From: an uncultured Hyphomonadaceae bacterium
GTDB lineage: Bacteria; Pseudomonadota; Alphaproteobacteria; Caulobacterales; Hyphomonadaceae
Direction: 5' to 3'
Assembly (NCBI GenBank): GCA_938049795.1
Contig: CALLCD010000040.1
Span: forward strand, 1-9,162
Length of the DNA stretch: 9,162 nt
The notes under the pieces: model-generated
Told to the model about the DNA's origin: nothing
Databases searched by the model: none
Seen by the model: the letters and a program-made list of their open reading frames with translations, nothing else
Part shown: in pieces, positions 6,612-9,162 of the stretch
Layout of the letters: every line of letters starts with the position of its first letter
Numbering within the stretch: position 1 is the first letter of the stretch
Program-made: the position numbers and the translations under genes

Positions 6612-6640
6612 GGGGTTTGTGAATCGGTGGCCTCTGTCAA
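6612..6640 (-). promoter_or_regulatory. Candidate promoter of the dsbA-like genes with an embedded GANTC site
   Basis: The minus strand carries a perfect TTGACA hexamer at 6640–6635, overlapping the DUF721 stop codon. A GATTC CcrM target lies at 6625–6621, inside what would be the spacer. The expected −10 region, near 6617–6612, is poor (AACCCC), so this is only a weak promoter candidate. If real, it would let dsbA-2, dsbA-1 and perhaps smc be transcribed separately from the DUF721 gene. Confidence 0.25.
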
Positions 6641-7188
6641 GTCTCCCGGGTGATCACCGCTTCGCCCAAAGCCAGCAATGCGGCGCGTAATTTCGGGTTT
6701 TCGATGCCGTCTGTGCCCTTTTGCAGCGCGGCGCGTTCGTCGCCGGACAGGGCTCTTGTTTTGTGCAGGGTGCGGGCTTTCGATGTACCTAAATCGCCCT
6801 GAACGAGTTTGAGCTTTGTCACCGTCCCGCCCGCGGCGACCGACACACGCTGGCGGATGGTTTCACTCTCATGCTGGATGCGGGTGGCGGCGGCCGGATG
6901 GACCCGCAGAACAAGCGTGCGGGCCGCTTTCGAGCCGGTCAGCTTTTCCGGACGGCAGAATTTGGCAATCTCCTCGCCGACAAGGCTTTGCCAATCGTCT
7001 TTGAGCTTGCTGATCGAGGTGGTTCCGGCTTTGGCGTGTTTGCGCAGCAGTTTGCGGACATCATGGCCCAGACGCGGCGGCGGACGGCGGACAGGCTTGG
7101 CGCGCATCCGTTTGAGCCGTGCGCGCGCCATCGCCTCTTCGATCAGGCTGATCTCGGCTTCGCTGGAAAGGCTTGCATTCTCGTCCAT
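6637..7188 (-). CDS. dciA: DUF721 protein, DciA-like (replicative helicase loader/operator family)
   Basis: A 183-residue protein, counted from the ATG at 7188, of the DUF721 family. DciA of this family loads or regulates the replicative helicase DnaB in bacteria that lack DnaC/DnaI. The core spans about residues 33–130: a basic Arg/Pro-rich stretch (KPVRRPPPRLG), then LKDDWQSLVGEEIAKFCRPEKL with its conserved Trp, then LVLRVHPAAATRIQHES, a strand–helix unit typical of the family. The C-terminal tail (IENPKLRAALLALGEAV) is seen in alphaproteobacterial members. A TTG at 7218 would add 10 residues but has no ribosome-binding site. The ATG at 7188 has only a GGAG about 16 nt upstream. Either start leaves a very short divergent gap to mutY. 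Assignment to DUF721 is firm; the helicase role is carried over from the family. Confidence 0.82.
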   Translation of the reverse strand: MDENASLSSEAEISLIEEAMARARLKRMRAKPVRRPPPRLGHDVRKLLRKHAKAGTTSISKLKDDWQSLVGEEIAKFCRPEKLTGSKAARTLVLRVHPAAATRIQHESETIRQRVSVAAGGTVTKLKLVQGDLGTSKARTLHKTRALSGDERAALQKGTDGIENPKLRAALLALGEAVITRET

Positions 7189-7239
7189 GCTGGCGATTGT
7201 GCACTCCGGATTGGGCAAAGAAAAGGCTGTCAGCAGAGA
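7189..7239. promoter_or_regulatory. Compact divergent intergenic region between dciA-like gene and mutY
   Basis: Only 51 bp (21 bp if the TTG start of the DUF721 gene is used) separate two divergently transcribed genes, so both promoters must lie here or inside the opposing gene. No good −35/−10 pair was seen for either direction: CTGACA on the minus strand (7230–7225) and TTGTGC on the plus strand (7198–7203) are the nearest −35-like hexamers. There is no GANTC site in the gap. mutY has only a weak purine-rich AGAGA directly before its ATG. Confidence 0.35.
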
Positions 7240-8277
7240 ATGAGCGCAAAATTGAACACGCTGCCTGATCGGCTACTTGACTGGTATGCGGTGTCTGCAC
7301 GGGATTTGCCGTGGCGGATGGGGCCAGCGGCGCGGGCGACAGGAGAACGGCCCGACCCCTACCGCGTCTGGCTCGCCGAGATCATGTTGCAGCAGACCAC
7401 TGTGCCTCATGGCGCGCGATATTTTTTAGCTTTTACAGAGCGTTGGCCGGATGTGGGCGCGCTTGCGGAGGCCAAAGACGAGGAGGTCATGGCCGCATGG
7501 GCGGGGCTTGGCTATTATGCGCGGGCGCGGAATCTGCTCAAATGTGCCCGGCAGGTCCAGGCGCTTGGCGGGTTCCCGAAGACGGCGAAAGAGCTGATCA
7601 AACTGCCCGGGATTGGCCCCTACACGGCTGGCGCTGTCGCCGCTTTGGCGTTCGGGGAACGGGCGGCGGCGGTGGATGGTAATGTCGAGCGTGTTTTTTC
7701 GCGGCTGCTGGCGCTGAGCGGCCCGTGGGACAAGGCGAAGGCGCGCATTTGTCGCGAGGTCAGCGCGCTGGTTCCGGCGGACCGACCGGCGGAATTTGCC
7801 GAAGCGTTGATGGATCTCGGCGCAACGATCTGCGCGCCCAAACGGCCCAATTGCCTGATTTGCCCCGTATCTGAGTTTTGCAAAGCCCGTGAGGAAGGCG
7901 TGCCCGAGCGCTACCCGGTCAAGACGAAGAAAAAGCCAAAACCCCACCGGACGGGCCATGTTTTCCTGCTTGTTGACGGCGATCATATCCTGCTCGAGCG
8001 CCGACCGGATAAGGGGCTTCTTGGGGGGATGCTTGGATTGCCCGGCTCGGACTGGCGCGAGGGCGAATTGGGCGAGATGACCGGCGCACCGGCTCGGGGC
8101 GATTGGCGCGCACTTGGCGAGGTCCGGCATGTGTTTACGCATTTCTCGCTGGGCCTGACCGTGTGGCAAGGTACGCTGGACGGCGACCGGCCCGACGGTG
8201 TCTGGACGCAGATTGAGGCGGTTGACGGGCTTCCGAGCGTGTTTGCGAAAGCGTTTGCGCTGCTTGAGCGCGGCTAG
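7240..8277 (+). CDS. mutY: Adenine DNA glycosylase MutY
   Basis: A complete 345-residue base-excision repair enzyme that removes adenine mispaired with 8-oxoguanine. The N-terminal HhH-GPD domain begins at LLDWYAVSARDLPWR. It contains the catalytic E47 in VWLAEIMLQQT, the helix–hairpin–helix LPGIGPYTAGAVAALAFG (122–139) and catalytic D146 in AVDGNVERV. The [4Fe-4S] loop is C198-x6-C205-x2-C208-x5-C214. The C-terminal domain (about 238–345) is Nudix-like, as expected for recognition of 8-oxoG. It has GLLGGMLGLPG and RHVFTHFSL, where F299-T300-H301 replaces the FSH motif of E. coli. The start at 7240 is chosen because homology begins directly after it; the frame is open upstream to 6871, but that stretch is antisense to the DUF721 gene and shows no protein family. 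The stop TAG overlaps the opposing ccrM stop. Confidence 0.96.
   Translation: MSAKLNTLPDRLLDWYAVSARDLPWRMGPAARATGERPDPYRVWLAEIMLQQTTVPHGARYFLAFTERWPDVGALAEAKDEEVMAAWAGLGYYARARNLLKCARQVQALGGFPKTAKELIKLPGIGPYTAGAVAALAFGERAAAVDGNVERVFSRLLALSGPWDKAKARICREVSALVPADRPAEFAEALMDLGATICAPKRPNCLICPVSEFCKAREEGVPERYPVKTKKKPKPHRTGHVFLLVDGDHILLERRPDKGLLGGMLGLPGSDWREGELGEMTGAPARGDWRALGEVRHVFTHFSLGLTVWQGTLDGDRPDGVWTQIEAVDGLPSVFAKAFALLERG
8274..8277. other. Shared CTAG stop of mutY and ccrM
   Basis: The palindrome CTAG supplies TAG to both convergent genes: mutY ends at 8277 on the plus strand and ccrM ends at 8274 on the minus strand. The coding regions therefore overlap by 4 bp, and there is no intergenic space for a bidirectional terminator. 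Confidence 0.9.
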
Positions 8278-9161
8278 ACGAGGCCCATTTCCGAACGGTA
8301 GCGGCGGCGGAGCAGGTCAATCGGGGCGAGATCGCGTTTGTCGGTCTCGTAGTGCCAATAGGTCCAGCCATTGCAGGCGGGGGCTTGTTGGACATGCGCG
8401 CCGACGCGGTGGATGGAGCCGGTCGTCTCCCCTGTCGAAAGTGAGCCGTCAACGCGAATATGAGCCATATGGCGGCGTTTTGCGCTGAATAGGCGGTCGC
8501 CGGGTTTGAGCCAGCCATGTTCGACCAGTGCGCCAAACGGAACGCGCGGCAGGGCTTTTTTGCTTTGCTCGACTTTGAGGGCTTCTTTGCCGACCGGCTT
8601 GATGCCTGCCAATCTGGCACGAGACGCTGCGGCATAATTTGGGTCGCGTTCGATGCCAACAAATTTGCGGCCGAGCATTTTGGCCACGGCGGCTGTTGTG
8701 CCGGTGCCCGAGAATGGATCAAGGACAACATCGCCCGGGTTCGTGGTCGCTAGAAGGACGCGTTTGAGCAGGGATTCGGGCTTTTGGGTCGGGTGGACTT
8801 TTTTGCCGTCATCGCCCTTGAGTCGTTCGCTGCCGGTGCACAGCGGGATCATCCAGTCCGAGCGCATCTGCGTGTCTTCGTTAAAGGCTTTGAGCGCCTG
8901 ATAATTGAAAGTGACTTTCGACTTTTCCGACTTGCCCGCCCAGATCAGCGTTTCATGCGCGTTCTGGAACCGGGTGCCTTTGAAATTCGGCATTGGATTG
9001 GTTTTCAGCCAAATCACATCGTTCTGGATCCAGAAACCGGAATCTTGCAAGACGGTGCCGACGCGGAAAATATTGTGATACGAGCCGATTACCCAGATTG
9101 CGCCATTGTCTTTGAGGACGCGGCGCGCTTCGGTCAGCCATTGATGGGTGAACAGATCATA
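8274..9161 (-). CDS. ccrM: CcrM-type GANTC adenine DNA methyltransferase, 3' part
   Basis: The last 295 codons of a gene that runs off the right edge; its start is not in the window. The translation enters at YDLFTHQWLTEARRVLKDNG and is open throughout. It closely resembles the cell-cycle methyltransferase of Caulobacter, which methylates adenine in GANTC late in the cycle. Visible blocks are AIWVIGSYHNIFRVG (21–35 of the fragment), NPMPNFKGTRFQNAHETLIWA (55–75), QMRSDW, HPTQKPE (123–129) and the SAM-binding motif DPFSGTGTT (148–156), followed by FVGIERD. The catalytic DPPY of this beta-class enzyme would lie just beyond the edge. The C-terminal domain (about 205–295) ends in SIHRVGAHVQQAPACNGWTYWH and DLAPIDLLRRRYR, a region retained in CcrM but missing from shorter HinfI-like enzymes. 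Internal in-frame starts, such as the TTG at 9050, are not real starts. The stop is TAG at 8276–8274. Confidence 0.95.
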   Translation of the reverse strand, partial: YDLFTHQWLTEARRVLKDNGAIWVIGSYHNIFRVGTVLQDSGFWIQNDVIWLKTNPMPNFKGTRFQNAHETLIWAGKSEKSKVTFNYQALKAFNEDTQMRSDWMIPLCTGSERLKGDDGKKVHPTQKPESLLKRVLLATTNPGDVVLDPFSGTGTTAAVAKMLGRKFVGIERDPNYAAASRARLAGIKPVGKEALKVEQSKKALPRVPFGALVEHGWLKPGDRLFSAKRRHMAHIRVDGSLSTGETTGSIHRVGAHVQQAPACNGWTYWHYETDKRDLAPIDLLRRRYRSEMGLV

Positions 9162-9162
9162 G

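Noticed and set aside
6871..7239. Long upstream extension of the mutY reading frame, open from 6871
   Set aside because: It runs antisense through the DUF721 gene, resembles no protein family, and MutY homology begins right after the ATG at 7240.
8135..8731. A 198-codon minus-strand open frame within ccrM
   Set aside because: It is in a different frame from the conserved CcrM translation and has no family resemblance.
8953..9141. Minus-strand frame with an ATG near the right edge as a possible methyltransferase start
   Set aside because: It is out of frame with CcrM; the true frame stays open to 9161 with conserved residues, so the gene continues beyond the window.
1..9162. CRISPR array, insertion sequence, phage or defence system
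   Set aside because: No regularly spaced repeats, transposase, integrase or attachment-like repeats were seen; all genes are core chromosomal functions. The methyltransferase matches the solitary CcrM type, and no restriction gene is adjacent within the window.

Overview
The window reads as ordinary chromosomal DNA of an alphaproteobacterium, most like the Caulobacterales / Hyphomonadaceae–Maricaulaceae group. Three things point there: a CcrM-type GANTC methyltransferase, an F-type ATP synthase Fo operon with a second b-type subunit (b') after subunit c, and a DUF721 (DciA-like) gene close to mutY and smc. These assignments come from remembered family sequence features; no search was run. Coding density is very high and no mobile element, CRISPR array, rRNA or tRNA was seen.

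Layout, right to left. The 3' part of a CcrM-type methyltransferase gene (minus strand) enters from the right edge at 9161 and stops at 8274. It converges on mutY (plus strand, 7240–8277), and the two stop codons share the palindrome CTAG. mutY is divergent from a dciA-like DUF721 gene (minus, 7188–6637), with only about 50 bp between them. From there to position 1 every gene is on the minus strand: two tandem DsbA/thioredoxin-fold lipoproteins (6567–5908 with CGAC, 5838–5122 with CGHC), smc (5104–1640), atpI (1627–1292), atpB (1285–518), atpE (410–177) and the first 37 codons of the b' subunit gene (111–1).

The genes form two groups. One serves genome maintenance: CcrM (cell-cycle adenine methylation), MutY (repair of A:8-oxoG), the DciA-like protein (replicative helicase handling) and SMC (chromosome compaction and segregation). 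The other serves the envelope and energy supply: two periplasmic-side thiol oxidoreductase lipoproteins and the membrane Fo sector of ATP synthase. Spacing is short from dsbA-1 through atpB (17, 12 and 6 nt), so smc and the first Fo genes could share transcripts. The gaps around atpE are larger and carry RNA structures: a terminator-like hairpin upstream and a 10-bp hairpin downstream. These may help set the high dose of subunit c.

I did not find a previously undescribed system. The best leads are a repeated GGACCACA element around the two dsbA-like genes, the structured flanks of atpE, the short SMC hinge, and a GANTC site next to a TTGACA hexamer upstream of the first dsbA-like gene.
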